A program made the translations under genes and the position numbers. Below, in pieces: positions 25,386 through 36,751 of a DNA stretch of 54,278 nucleotides (its first letter is position 1; the number at the start of each line of letters is the position of its first letter). Under the pieces are notes generated by a model that ran no database searches, was not told the DNA's origin, and saw only the letters and a program-made list of their open reading frames with translations. Source of the stretch: Niastella yeongjuensis (GTDB lineage: Bacteria; Bacteroidota; Bacteroidia; Chitinophagales; Chitinophagaceae); assembly GCF_900110245.1 (NCBI RefSeq), contig NZ_FOCZ01000025.1:1-54278 (forward strand). Reading direction: 5' to 3'.

Positions 25386-25907
25386 ATGGCATTACGAACT
25401 CCGGTAAACGAAACAGATTATCTTTTTGGCCCAACGCAGGCCCCTATAGAACTGGTTGAATACGGCGATTACCAATGCCCTTATTGCGGAAAAGCGTACC
25501 CGATTGTAAAGGGCCTGCTGCAACAGGTGGGTGATCAGCTGAAATTTGTTTTCCGCAATTTTCCGCTTTCAAAAATCCATCCCCAGGCCCGGATGGCCGC
25601 CATTGCAGCGGAAGCCGCCGGATTGCAGCATAAATACTGGGAGATGCACGATGTTATTTATGAGAACCAAAAACGGTTGCATCACACCGCATTACTGGAA
25701 TACGCAGCCAGCATAGGTTTACAAATGGACCAGTTTACAGCCGATATGGAGCGCGAAGACCTGGCTGCAAAGGTGGATGGCCACTTTTACAGCGGTATGC
25801 GAAGCGGCGTAAGCGCCACCCCTACTTTTTTTATCAATGGAGAAAAATATACCGGCAGCTGGGAAAATGATGATCTGTTGAAATATATCAAAAGTACTTT
25901 TCCTTGA
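25386..25907 (+). CDS. DsbA-family thioredoxin-like protein
   Basis: This 173-residue protein has the active-site motif CPYC (C31-C34) near the N-terminus and the DsbA-type helical insert. The C-terminal GVSATPTFFINGEKYTGSW carries the cis-Pro loop (TPTFF). There is no signal peptide, so it is likely cytoplasmic, like the standalone thioredoxin_4 proteins linked to NhaA. The tight junctions with a peroxiredoxin upstream (2 bp) and a helicase downstream suggest that it supplies or removes disulfides for the peroxiredoxin. Confidence 0.92.
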   Translation: MALRTPVNETDYLFGPTQAPIELVEYGDYQCPYCGKAYPIVKGLLQQVGDQLKFVFRNFPLSKIHPQARMAAIAAEAAGLQHKYWEMHDVIYENQKRLHHTALLEYAASIGLQMDQFTADMEREDLAAKVDGHFYSGMRSGVSATPTFFINGEKYTGSWENDDLLKYIKSTFP

Positions 25908-25927
25908 AATTGACGTACTTTCGCCGC

Positions 25928-27250
25928 ATGGCGGAAACTACATTTTCTATTGAGAACACGCTTTCGAATTTACAGATCGACGAATTGAATGAGATGCAGA
26001 AGGCATCGCTGGAAGCCAATAAAACCTCCAATGGAGTGGTATTACTGGCCAATACCGGTTCTGGAAAAACGCTGGCTTTTCTGTTACCCGTAACGCAATT
26101 ACTGGAAAAAAACCGGCCTGTAACCCAGGCTTTGATCATTGTGCCCTCCCGGGAACTGGCCCTGCAAATTGAACAGGTGTTCAAAAAGATGGGAACGGGT
26201 TTAAAGATCACCTGTTGTTATGGCGGCCACAAACGGGAAACCGAAGAAAACAACCTGTTGCAGGCTCCCGCCCTCATTGTAGGTACACCCGGCCGGCTGG
26301 CCGATCATATCCGCCGTGGTAATATTACTACCACTCATATCGAGACCCTGGTACTGGATGAGTTTGACAAATCGCTGGAAGAAGGTTTCGATGAAGAAAT
26401 GTCCTTTATTATAAGCTCCCTGCCCGCCCTTAAAAAGAGGATCCTTACTTCAGCCACCGAAGCTGTGGAAGTACCGGAGTTTGTAGGCCTGCAGGAGCCC
26501 GTTAAAATAAACTACTTAACAGGCGAACAATCACCCGCCCTCGCTGTTCAAATGGTTAAGAGCGACGACAGGGACAAAGCTGAAACATTGTTCAGACTGA
26601 TCTGTTACCTGGGCAATCGCTCCACTATTATCTTTTGCAATCAACGCGAATTTGTAGAACAGGTAAACACTTTTTTGAAAGACAAAGGCATCGTGAGTGT
26701 ATTTTACCATGGCGCTATGGAACAGCGCGACCGCGAAGTTGCTTTAAGCAAATTCCGCAATGGCAGCTCCAATGTACTAGTGACCACAGACCTGGCTGCC
26801 CGTGGACTGGACATTCCCAATATCCGTTACATTGTACATTATCAACTTCCCACTTCACAGGAATCTTTCACCCATCGTAATGGCCGTACGGCCCGCATGG
26901 AAGCCAGCGGTACCGCTATCTTGATACTGGCACCACATGAATATTTACCGGAATATATTACCCCCGAACCGGCTACTATTGAACTGCCCGCCGATGCTGA
27001 GTTACCGCAAAAACCCGGATGGACAACCTTCTTTATAGGGGCCGGTAAAAAAGACAAAGTGAATAAGGTAGACATCGTTGGCTTTTTTACCAATAAAGGA
27101 CAGCTGAAAAAAGAAGACATCGGGTTAATTGAAGTAAAGGATTTCTTCTCCTTTGTGGCTATACGCAAATCCAAAGCCAGCCATACCTTGCATACGATCA
27201 AGGATGAGAAGATCAAAAACAAAAAGATAAAGATCGATATAGCAAAGTAA
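25928..27250 (+). CDS. DEAD-box RNA helicase, DEFD variant
   Basis: This 440-residue helicase has Walker A ANTGSGKT (41-48), DEFD (144-147) instead of DEAD, SAT (175-177), RGLDIP (292-297) and HRNGRTAR (316-323). The canonical motif VI is HRxGRxxR, so the catalytic core is complete. The C-terminal region (about 370-440) looks like the DbpA-type RNA-binding domain (KVDIVGFFTNKGQLKKEDIGLIEVKDFFSFVAI). DbpA proteins act in 50S ribosome assembly through 23S rRNA helix 92. The Q-motif region is short and unusual (IDELNEMQKASLEA). The ATG at 25928 is preferred over a TTG at 25904. It probably shares the operon with the redox genes. Confidence 0.92.
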   Translation: MAETTFSIENTLSNLQIDELNEMQKASLEANKTSNGVVLLANTGSGKTLAFLLPVTQLLEKNRPVTQALIIVPSRELALQIEQVFKKMGTGLKITCCYGGHKRETEENNLLQAPALIVGTPGRLADHIRRGNITTTHIETLVLDEFDKSLEEGFDEEMSFIISSLPALKKRILTSATEAVEVPEFVGLQEPVKINYLTGEQSPALAVQMVKSDDRDKAETLFRLICYLGNRSTIIFCNQREFVEQVNTFLKDKGIVSVFYHGAMEQRDREVALSKFRNGSSNVLVTTDLAARGLDIPNIRYIVHYQLPTSQESFTHRNGRTARMEASGTAILILAPHEYLPEYITPEPATIELPADAELPQKPGWTTFFIGAGKKDKVNKVDIVGFFTNKGQLKKEDIGLIEVKDFFSFVAIRKSKASHTLHTIKDEKIKNKKIKIDIAK

Positions 27251-27342
27251 ACCTGCCTACAATCAGTAGTTTATTAAGCAGATATTTGTTATATTTAGTA
27301 AATCGAATCTGTTCTTCGAATTACTAATCATCAACATTACCA

Positions 27343-28905
27343 TTGCTTAGCTCGTTTCATACGCATAAGAAGCCACTTAAAATTGGCTTGATTGATCTGG
27401 TAAGTAAAGGTCCTGCCAGTACTTTATGGGCTAAGATCATGCATGCTAACCTGGCCAGTATTATGCCCCAGGTAATTGCTACCTGGTGTGAGCAGGAAGG
27501 TCATCAGGTTACCATGATCTGTTATACCGGCTATGAAGACCTGAGTAAAGAACTTCCAACAGAACTGGACCTGGTTTTCATCAGTTGTTTTACACAGGCA
27601 GCATTGTTGGGATATGCGCTTAGTAATTATTACCGAAAGCAGGGCGCGGTAACGGTTCTGGGTGGGCCACATGCCCGATGTTATCCGGATGATGCCATGC
27701 TTTATTTTGATTATGTACTGGGCTTTACCAATCGGTCTACCATCACAGAAATACTGAATAACTGCACGCCCCAGCAACCCACAGGAAAACTATTAAGTGC
27801 CGGTAAACAACCGGCATATTTTTGTGGCGTAGAGGAACGCTGGAAATTTATAGAGCCTACTTTAAAAAAAGCACCCTTTCTTCAAATTGTACCCATGCTG
27901 GCCAGTGTGGGTTGTCCTTATACCTGTCCATTCTGTATAGATTCAACAGTGCCTTATCAGCCCTTGGATTTTCAAACCATAAAAACAGATCTGCAGTTCC
28001 TGCTTACAAAATATAAAAAGCCCTGGATAGCTTTTCATGACCCGAATTTCGGCGTTCGGTTTGAAGATAATATGGAAGCCATTGCTTCGGCAGGCGCTCC
28101 TAATAGTTTTCATTTTATTGCAGAAAGCAGTTTATCTATTCTCACACCGCCACGGCTTGACCGGTTAAAACAAAATGGATTCTTTGCCCTGTTGCCAGGC
28201 GTGGAGTCGTGGTACGACCTGGGTAATAAATCGGGATCTTCACATATTTCAGGAACAGAAAAAGTCAACCGCGTATCCAACCACGTTAATACCATACTAC
28301 GCTATGTACCCTATGTGCAAACAAATTTTGTGCTGGGGCTTGACAGCGATGCAGGTAATGAGCCATTTGAACTGACCAAGCAATTTATTGACCAGACGCC
28401 CGGTGCTTTTCCGGGCTTCTCCCTGCTTACCGCTTTTGGTGAAGCGGCCCCCCTGAACCTGGAGTATCAACAACAGGGTCGGGTACTCCCTTTTCCTTTT
28501 CATTTCCTTAACAACCACCTGGCAATGAACATAAAACCCAGAAATTATGACTGGGTAGACTTTTATGACAAGGTCATCGATGTTACGAGTTATGCGTTTT
28601 CTGCCAAAGCCATTTATCGCCGGTTTACCCATTCAAAAGGCATTACTTCGCGTTGGATGAATTTTATGCGGGCCATTTCCTCAGAAGGATGGGGACGGTT
28701 AAAATTCTATAAACAAATAAGACAGCAACTTGTTGAGGATAAGGGATTCAGAAAATACTTCGAGGGAGAAACACTGCAATTGCCAGCCTTTTATTCCAAT
28801 ATCATAAAAAAAGACCTCGGTAGCTGGTGGCAATGGCTGCCCGGATCCGCGCTTTCCCACAACGCAAATGCCTATCGTGACAAAACGATGACTGCAAATA
28901 AATAA
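27343..28905 (+). CDS. B12-binding-domain radical SAM protein
   Basis: This 520-residue protein has an N-terminal cobalamin-binding-like Rossmann region (about 12-130; IGLIDLVSKGP, LVFISCFTQAALLGYAL, VTVLGGPHA) and a radical SAM TIM barrel from about 180. The cluster motif is C191PYTC195PFC198. The B12-binding DxHxxG motif is absent, so cobalamin may not be bound. The long C-terminus (about 400-520) carries aromatic and basic stretches of unknown role. Such Bacteroidota proteins are often orphan methyltransferases or oxidoreductases. The TTG at 27343 is the only start that includes the whole Rossmann strand; the next ATG lies about 30 codons inside it. Confidence 0.85.
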   Translation: MLSSFHTHKKPLKIGLIDLVSKGPASTLWAKIMHANLASIMPQVIATWCEQEGHQVTMICYTGYEDLSKELPTELDLVFISCFTQAALLGYALSNYYRKQGAVTVLGGPHARCYPDDAMLYFDYVLGFTNRSTITEILNNCTPQQPTGKLLSAGKQPAYFCGVEERWKFIEPTLKKAPFLQIVPMLASVGCPYTCPFCIDSTVPYQPLDFQTIKTDLQFLLTKYKKPWIAFHDPNFGVRFEDNMEAIASAGAPNSFHFIAESSLSILTPPRLDRLKQNGFFALLPGVESWYDLGNKSGSSHISGTEKVNRVSNHVNTILRYVPYVQTNFVLGLDSDAGNEPFELTKQFIDQTPGAFPGFSLLTAFGEAAPLNLEYQQQGRVLPFPFHFLNNHLAMNIKPRNYDWVDFYDKVIDVTSYAFSAKAIYRRFTHSKGITSRWMNFMRAISSEGWGRLKFYKQIRQQLVEDKGFRKYFEGETLQLPAFYSNIIKKDLGSWWQWLPGSALSHNANAYRDKTMTANK

Positions 28906-29116
28906 GCTCGAATTACCGAAAAATTTGCGTACCTTTACTATTATCCATTTGAGCTTCGCATATCGTATTGGGCTTTATTCTTTAAATAGCCACACTATTA
29001 TTTCCCTATTTATTGCATTACTCAGGTAACTCAACCCGCAGCTATTATCTTATAGGCTGCCTGGATAACAGTACGAAACAATAATCCTGCACAGCAGGAA
29101 TCACTAAAATTTTAAT

Positions 29117-29569
29117 ATGTCAAAATCCCAGGAAACATTTAACAAAAAAGAAAGAGAAAAAAAACGCCAAAGAAAACAGCAGGACAAACAGGAGAAAATG
29201 CTGGAACGTAAAAATAACAAGGAAAAAAAGAGCCTTGAAGATATGATGGCTTACGTTGATGAAAATGGTAATTTAACCTCTACACCTCCTGATCCAAAGA
29301 AAAAGAGAATATTCCGCCAGGAAGAAATGCAGATCAGTGTTCCTAAACAGGAAGAAAGACCTGCAAATGAAAGAAGAACCGGCGTGGTAAGTTTTTTCAA
29401 CGACCACAAAGGATTTGGATTTATCAACGACAGTATCACTAAAGAACGAATATTCGTGCATGTGAACGAACTGTCAATCGCAATAAAAGAAAATGACAAG
29501 GTTACGTTTGAGGTACAAAATAGCCCCAAGGGCCTGGTTGCCTTAAACGTAGAGCTGGTGAAATCCTGA
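29117..29569 (+). CDS. Cold-shock-domain protein with basic N-terminal extension
   Basis: This 150-residue protein has a C-terminal cold-shock domain (about 85-150) with RNP1 KGFGFI and RNP2 IFVHV. The N-terminal 60 residues are a highly basic, Lys/Arg/Glu-rich extension, probably an extended RNA-binding or coiled region, ending in PDPKKKRIFRQ. This layout is characteristic of Bacteroidota Csp-like proteins. CSDs bind single-stranded nucleic acid and act as RNA chaperones. The 200-nt gap upstream (28906-29116) allows a long 5' leader of the kind seen in csp genes; no structure was resolved there. Confidence 0.93.
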   Translation: MSKSQETFNKKEREKKRQRKQQDKQEKMLERKNNKEKKSLEDMMAYVDENGNLTSTPPDPKKKRIFRQEEMQISVPKQEERPANERRTGVVSFFNDHKGFGFINDSITKERIFVHVNELSIAIKENDKVTFEVQNSPKGLVALNVELVKS

Positions 29570-29585
29570 TAATTTAATTATCAGG
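29565..29585. terminator. AT-rich bidirectional hairpin between csp-like and trx genes
   Basis: CCTGATAAT-TTA-ATTATCAGG is a perfect 9-bp stem overlapping the cold-shock gene's stop codon. It serves two convergent genes, but the stem is AT-rich and there is no long T-run. Confidence 0.5.
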
Positions 29586-29595
29586 TCTCCCCTGC

Positions 29596-29895
29596 TTATA
29601 CATGTTGTTTTATGAGATCAATTAATTGCTTTTTACTAGCTACACCTGATTGCCGCCAAACAGGCCTACCATTTCTGAATAGAATAAGCGTAGGTACGCC
29701 ACTGATCTGGTAGGCCTGAGCTATTGCGGGCATTTTATCTACATCTATTTTAACAATCCGGGCGCTGTCGCCAATCTCCGATTTTACTTCTTTCAACACC
29801 GGCGCCTGTACTTTACATGGACCACACCATTCCGCAAAAAAATCAACCAGCACAGGCTTATCATCATGCAATAAAGATTGAAAATTCTCTTTCAT
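29596..29895 (-). CDS. Thioredoxin
   Basis: This 99-residue thioredoxin has the active site WCGPC (C24, C27) and cis-Pro in GVPTLILF. It is a minimal-length cytoplasmic reductant of the TrxA group. It starts 5 bp after the dnaJ stop codon on the same strand, so the two are co-transcribed. This pairs a J-domain co-chaperone with a disulfide reductant. Confidence 0.93.
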   Translation of the reverse strand: MKENFQSLLHDDKPVLVDFFAEWCGPCKVQAPVLKEVKSEIGDSARIVKIDVDKMPAIAQAYQISGVPTLILFRNGRPVWRQSGVASKKQLIDLIKQHV

Positions 29896-29900
29896 ACGTA

Positions 29901-30821
29901 TTATTTTTTAAAACTATCCTGTAATTTTTTTATCAGTTCTTTTTGTTCTTCCGTAAAAGAATCGGGCAACTTCGCTTCCACTTTTATATACAGGTCACCA
30001 ACCCCCTGTTCATTGTACACCGGCATCCCCTTTCCTTTCAACCGGAACTTTTTGCCGTTTTGTGTACCTTCCGGAACAGTGATGGTCACTTCCCCTGAAA
30101 GTGTTGTAACCGGTACTTTGCCGCCTGCCATTAATGTAAAAGCATCTACCGGCACATCTACATGCAGATCGTTACCAGTTCTTTTAAATACATGATTCGA
30201 TTGTATATGTACGGTAATAAATAGATCGCCGGCTTTGCCTGAGCGGCCTTTCATTCCCTTTCCCTTCGATTTTAACACCAGCCCTTCATAGGCGCCCGGC
30301 TTTATTTTAACCTTTAACTTTTCTGTACCCAGGTCAATAATGCGTTCGGTACCGGTAAAAGCTTCCTGCAAGGTTATGGTTGCTTCCCCTTCAATATTCC
30401 GGCCTGGTATTTCCTGTTGAAAGCCGCCATAACTTCTTTCAGATCCACCGCCGCCAAAAAAGGAGTTGAAGAAATCTGAAAATCCGCCGCCACCAAAAAG
30501 GTCATCGGCGTTACCGTTATATTCGTAATAACTTTGTCCGCCACGCTGGCCACCAAAGCCACCACCACCGGCACCACTGTAATCAGCGTTTTCATACTGC
30601 TTCCAGTTAGCGCCCAGCGTATCATACTTCTTACGCTTTTCAGGATCGCTCAGCACTTCGTTAGCTTCAGTCACTTCCTTGAATTTTTCCTCGGCCTTTT
30701 TATCACCCGCGTTTTTGTCGGGGTGGTATTTAACAGCCAGCTTGCGGTAAGCTTTTTTTATCTCGTCCTGAGAAGCTTTTTTATCTACTCCCAATACTTT
30801 ATAGTAGTCTTTATATTCCAT
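29901..30821 (-). CDS. DnaJ-type co-chaperone without zinc finger (CbpA-like)
   Basis: This 306-residue J-domain protein has HPD at residues 33-35 (YHPDKNAGD). A Gly-rich linker (about 85-135) is followed by the two-barrel C-terminal substrate-binding domain (about 135-300: [51 protein letters not shown]). The Cys-rich zinc-finger domain is missing, so it belongs to the class B/CbpA type rather than true DnaJ. It stimulates a DnaK ATPase and binds non-native protein. Confidence 0.93.
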   Translation of the reverse strand: MEYKDYYKVLGVDKKASQDEIKKAYRKLAVKYHPDKNAGDKKAEEKFKEVTEANEVLSDPEKRKKYDTLGANWKQYENADYSGAGGGGFGGQRGGQSYYEYNGNADDLFGGGGFSDFFNSFFGGGGSERSYGGFQQEIPGRNIEGEATITLQEAFTGTERIIDLGTEKLKVKIKPGAYEGLVLKSKGKGMKGRSGKAGDLFITVHIQSNHVFKRTGNDLHVDVPVDAFTLMAGGKVPVTTLSGEVTITVPEGTQNGKKFRLKGKGMPVYNEQGVGDLYIKVEAKLPDSFTEEQKELIKKLQDSFKK

Positions 30822-30896
30822 TATAATCTGCTGTTTTGTAACTGATTTGTTTCAAATACTGTACCTTTTCATAAAGTAACCCGATAAGCGTATTGA

Positions 30897-33347
<2,451 letters not shown>

Positions 33348-33371
33348 TCTAAATTCTTTATACATCTAACT

Positions 33372-33410
33372 AAAACGACTGTCTATCGGTTAAAGACAGT
33401 CGTTTTTTTT
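33372..33410 (+). terminator. Terminator after katG
   Basis: AAAACGACTGTCT pairs with AGACAGTCGTTTT around a 9-base loop, followed by a T-run. Confidence 0.93.
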
Positions 33411-33482
33411 ATTTTTCATACCTACGTGCTTGCACTTGTGTAGTCCCAGGTATATATTTACTACCATAACTACCACAATCAA

Positions 33483-34144
33483 ATGCAATTGTCAATCCGT
33501 CCTATGCTGCTGGTGATGCTCGTTAGTATCCCGGCATTTTTGCGTGCGCAAACTTTTTCGGTTCTTAAACACATTGGACCTACCCAGGGTGCCTCGACGC
33601 CAAGGTTTATTACAGTTCTAAATGGCATTAATTATTTTGTTGCCAACAATGGCATTGGTGGAGATGAATTATGGAGATCCGATGGTACCGATGCAGGTAC
33701 GGTAATGATAAAAGATATTTATCCAGGTATAAATGGTACTGTAGTGGTCAAAGACATCAGTTCGGGTAGTGCAGGTTCCGGCGCCAGCAACCTGTACAAT
33801 TTCAATGGCACCCTGTTTTTCAGCGCTAAACGGAGTAACTACTTCTTCGATTTTTCTTATGAATACCATTACAGTACCCGCGGGCGTGCCGTCTGTTTTA
33901 ACACCCTCTATTTTGCTGCTGCAGATGGCGTCAATGGATCGGTAATGGAACCGGTGGCGCCGAATTATACACCAGCGATGGCACCAATACGGGTACTGTA
34001 ATGGTAAAAGATATAAACGGATTGGCATCGACCTCAAGCCTCAGCAATTTAAGAAACATAAACGGCACCCTCTACTTTACAGCAAATAACAATATGACAG
34101 GCGCTGAACTGTGGAAAAGCGATGGCACCAGGTTCAACTGGTAA
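33483..34144 (+). pseudogene. Decayed ELWxxDGT-repeat secreted protein gene
   Basis: The gene starts with a signal peptide and ELWRSDGTDAGTVMIKDIYPG, a hallmark ELWKSDGT repeat of Bacteroidota secreted proteins. The first frame ends at 34001. A second frame then continues with GAELYTSDGTNTGTVMVKDI (from about 33958) and GAELWKSDGT before a stop at 34144. Blades are interrupted and the usual C-terminal sorting domain is absent. At least one frameshift and internal deletions have therefore destroyed a larger multi-repeat protein. The intact version would be an extracellular adhesion or binding protein. Confidence 0.85.
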
Positions 34145-34177
34145 AACAGTAATTTATAAGGAAGATCTTATAATAGT

Positions 34178-34217
34178 AAAGGCTGTCCGCCAGTGTTTGG
34201 TGGACAGCCTTTATTTT
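34178..34217 (+). terminator. Terminator after the ELWxxDGT remnant
   Basis: AAAGGCTGTCCGCCA pairs with TGGTGGACAGCCTTT (one G-T pair), followed by ATTTTTT. Confidence 0.9.
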
Positions 34218-34231
34218 TTAGCAGTAATGCA

Positions 34232-35071
34232 TTAAGGAACTGCCGGCGTTGAATTCTGATTCACTATTGGCCAGATACCGGGCTTGGGGAAACTTACCCC
34301 TCTGGTATTGCCACGCTTTGCTGAATCGGATCCAAAATAGTACAACGGCCAGCCTCTATAGGTAAGCTGGGTTTTACCAAACACATCGATCTTACTAAAA
34401 TCGGCTGAATTGAACAGTGAGGGTACACCCTGCACCTGACCTAATGTATCAATCGGCCAGGCTGCGTTGTTACTGAAATCCTGCTTCGTAAACAAATTTT
34501 TATTGAATCTGTCGTTCGTATAAGCATATAAGGTGCGGCCGTAGGCATCGGTAAGATACGGCACCACTTCATCACCTTCCACGTATTTGCTGGTATAATG
34601 TTTTGTATCGTTCCCTATTAACTGCGTATAAGCCAGCATTACCGAATAATCAGGTTTGGCAGTGAACCACTTGCCACCAAATGCTTCCCCTTTTATATCG
34701 CCGGCTAATGTATCTTTTGAATAATAATACAAAGGCCAGCCTTTATAGGTGGTTTGCTGCTTTCCGTCTGTGCGGGTAATGGTCGAAAAATCAGCAGCGG
34801 CAAGGCCATCAGACAAATCGGGTGCGTCTACATAAAATACAGGCCAGGTGGTAGCACAACCGCCACTGCAGGCTGATTGCCCATTGGCATCACTTGAAAA
34901 GAAATAAAGTGTTTTTCCATTCACATCAGTGAGAATGCTACCCAACTTATCGTTTTGCTTAAGTTGCACATTTTTAATTGCGGGAGGCGGCAGTTCTTCA
35001 TGGTCGTGAGTACAGGCGGTGGCGAGCACAAGCAGGCTGCCCGCTGCCCATACAAGCAGGGAACGTTTCAT
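34232..35071 (-). CDS. Lipoprotein with two Lipoprotein_15-like modules
   Basis: This 279-residue lipoprotein has lipobox TAC (C20). It contains two copies of the COG4315/PF03640 repeat module. Module 1 (about 45-140) carries GKTLYFFSSD, CSGGCATTWP, YKGWPLYYYSKD and GEAFGGKWF. Module 2 (about 170-270) carries GRTLYAYTND, AAWPID and YRGWPLYYFGSD. The YxFxxD and GWPLYYY motifs are diagnostic, but the biochemical role of the family is unknown; Cys pairs such as CSGGC suggest a redox or metal role. Such proteins are secreted and common in soil bacteria. It lies behind a perfect 18-base palindrome. Confidence 0.85.
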   Translation of the reverse strand: MKRSLLVWAAGSLLVLATACTHDHEELPPPAIKNVQLKQNDKLGSILTDVNGKTLYFFSSDANGQSACSGGCATTWPVFYVDAPDLSDGLAAADFSTITRTDGKQQTTYKGWPLYYYSKDTLAGDIKGEAFGGKWFTAKPDYSVMLAYTQLIGNDTKHYTSKYVEGDEVVPYLTDAYGRTLYAYTNDRFNKNLFTKQDFSNNAAWPIDTLGQVQGVPSLFNSADFSKIDVFGKTQLTYRGWPLYYFGSDSAKRGNTRGVSFPKPGIWPIVNQNSTPAVP

Positions 35072-35108
35072 AATAGGTTTTTTTCTTTGATTATTAAAGG
35101 AAAAGGGA

Positions 35109-35126
35109 TTGCAGAGCGCTCTGCAA
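35109..35126. promoter_or_regulatory. Perfect 18-base palindrome upstream of the lipoprotein gene
   Basis: TTGCAGAGCGCTCTGCAA has two 9-base arms and no spacer. It lies 38 bases from the lipoprotein start codon. It may be an operator for a dimeric regulator or an RNA hairpin. Confidence 0.5.
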
Positions 35127-35282
35127 CCATTGCATTCTGGTTAACACTATAAGGATACGTGGAAGTAAGCCTGCGGGTTTCCTTAGCTGCCCAAAAAAAT
35201 TAAAAAGCCGTTAAATTGGGGATATCTTTCTTAAAACGACGTGGTACAATTTTTTAGGCTGTATTTACTATGGTTTGAACCG

Positions 35283-36236
35283 ATGAAGCAAATAAAGATC
35301 ATAGGGCAGGTTCTGGTAAAATGTTTTAAGAATTTTATGGATGATAAGGTCCTCAAACTGAGTTCATCCCTTGCCTATACTACTGTTTTTTCATTTGGGC
35401 CTTTACTGGTTGTGATCATCTATTTTTGCAGCATCTTTCTAGGACAGGAAGCAGTACAGGGAAGGATCTACGACCAGATGAAACAATTTGTTGGCCCCGA
35501 TGCGGCGCTTCAATTGCAAACGATCATCAGGAATGCCTCCCTGAGCGGAAAGGGAACAACAGCACTGGTAATTGGAATAGTAACCTTGTTATTCAGTGCT
35601 ACTGCTGTATTTGCTGAAATACAGGATTCCATTAATACCATTTGGGGATTTAAGGCAAAACCGCAAAAAGGTTTATGGTTATTCATCAGGACCCGCTTCT
35701 TATCTTTTTCAATCATTATCAGCCTTGGCTTTTTATTATTGGTATCCCTTGCGGTAACCACCATTGTGGAAGGCCTGAGCGACCGGTTAAAAAGCCACTT
35801 CCCGGATGTTACTGTTATTGTTTTTTATATTTTAAATTTAGTGATCTCGTTTCTGGTGATCGCTACCCTGTTCTTACTGATCTTTAAAGTGCTGCCCGAT
35901 GCAAAAACAAAATGGAAAGATGTGTTGCCGGGAGCTATAGCCTCCAGCCTGCTGTTTATGATAGGTAAATTCGGAATCTCCTTTTACATTGGCCAAAGCA
36001 AGATCGGCTCTACCTATGGCGCAGCCGGCTCACTGGTTATCTTGTTATTGTGGGTATATTATTCTGCCATTATATTATACCTGGGCGCTGAATTTGCAGA
36101 GGCCTGGAGTTCGCATAAAGGTACTTCCCTGCAACCCAATGATTATGCAGTAGCTTTGAAGAAAGTTGAAATAGAAACTGATAAGGATAATAATACTACC
36201 GTAAAAGAAACCAACAAACAGTCGGACACTAAATAA
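35283..36236 (+). CDS. YihY/virulence factor BrkB-family membrane protein
   Basis: This 317-residue inner-membrane protein has five to six TM helices, including SLAYTTVFSFGPLLVVIIYF, VIGIVTLLFSATAVFAEIQ and FLSFSIIISLGFLLLVSLAVTTI. The signature KLSSSLAYTTVFS and the AAGSLVILLLWVYYSAIILYLGAEFA helix are typical of YihY/RNase-BN-like proteins. Despite the old name they are not RNases; transport or envelope roles are suspected. The C-terminal tail (about 285-317) is charged and cytoplasmic. A GTG at 35241 would add 14 residues. Confidence 0.9.
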   Translation: MKQIKIIGQVLVKCFKNFMDDKVLKLSSSLAYTTVFSFGPLLVVIIYFCSIFLGQEAVQGRIYDQMKQFVGPDAALQLQTIIRNASLSGKGTTALVIGIVTLLFSATAVFAEIQDSINTIWGFKAKPQKGLWLFIRTRFLSFSIIISLGFLLLVSLAVTTIVEGLSDRLKSHFPDVTVIVFYILNLVISFLVIATLFLLIFKVLPDAKTKWKDVLPGAIASSLLFMIGKFGISFYIGQSKIGSTYGAAGSLVILLLWVYYSAIILYLGAEFAEAWSSHKGTSLQPNDYAVALKKVEIETDKDNNTTVKETNKQSDTK

Positions 36237-36242
36237 AAAAAT

Positions 36243-36261
36243 CGCACCTTTTCAGGATGCG
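36243..36261 (-). terminator. Weak terminator at the 3' end of the small minus-strand gene
   Basis: On the minus strand, CGCATCCT and AGGTGCG can pair with a bulge, followed by ATTTTTTTATTT. The hairpin overlaps the stop codon of the small gene. Confidence 0.4.
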
Positions 36262-36467
36262 CCTCCCTCTTCCCCATCGACATAGTCTTCTCCTTTATCT
36301 TCTATACTTTTTCTTTCCTTATTCAAAAGGGAACTAAGTGGCCCTTTCATATTTTCCTGGGGATCAGTTTTATGAAGCGTTTCAGGATCGGGTTGTGAAA
36401 CCGGGCTATCTTTCTTTTCCTCATCCTGTTTTTTGAGATCTTTCTTGTTATTATCTTCCATAGTCAA
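36252..36467 (-). CDS. Small charged protein of unknown function
   Basis: This 71-residue protein is extremely hydrophilic: Lys, Asp, Glu, Gln and Pro dominate (DNNKKDLKKQDEEKKDSP), with no hydrophobic core. It is probably disordered. It is convergent with the BrkB gene. A second in-frame start two codons later is possible. It may be a real small acidic/basic protein; it is not an obvious shadow, because the opposite frames are short. Confidence 0.55.
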   Translation of the reverse strand: MTMEDNNKKDLKKQDEEKKDSPVSQPDPETLHKTDPQENMKGPLSSLLNKERKSIEDKGEDYVDGEEGGAS

Positions 36468-36751
36468 GCTTTACTTACCTACGAAAAAAATTATGCCAGC
36501 CTATTTTTTGTAATAAACATTAAAGGTTTGAATAAGGACCGTATCAAGGTCCAGGGTATTTAAAAGGGGGTTGATCATTAAACACATTGTTCAGCTTATA
36601 AGTACGAACTGGAACTTATTAGAATACAATTTCATATATCTTTCTGGGGTGTGCTAAAGTTACTATTCAATTTTAAAATGTGCAAGCGAATGTGCCAGAC
36701 CGGTATTGGCTCACTAAATATTTATTATCTTCCCAAAACAAACACTTTTAT

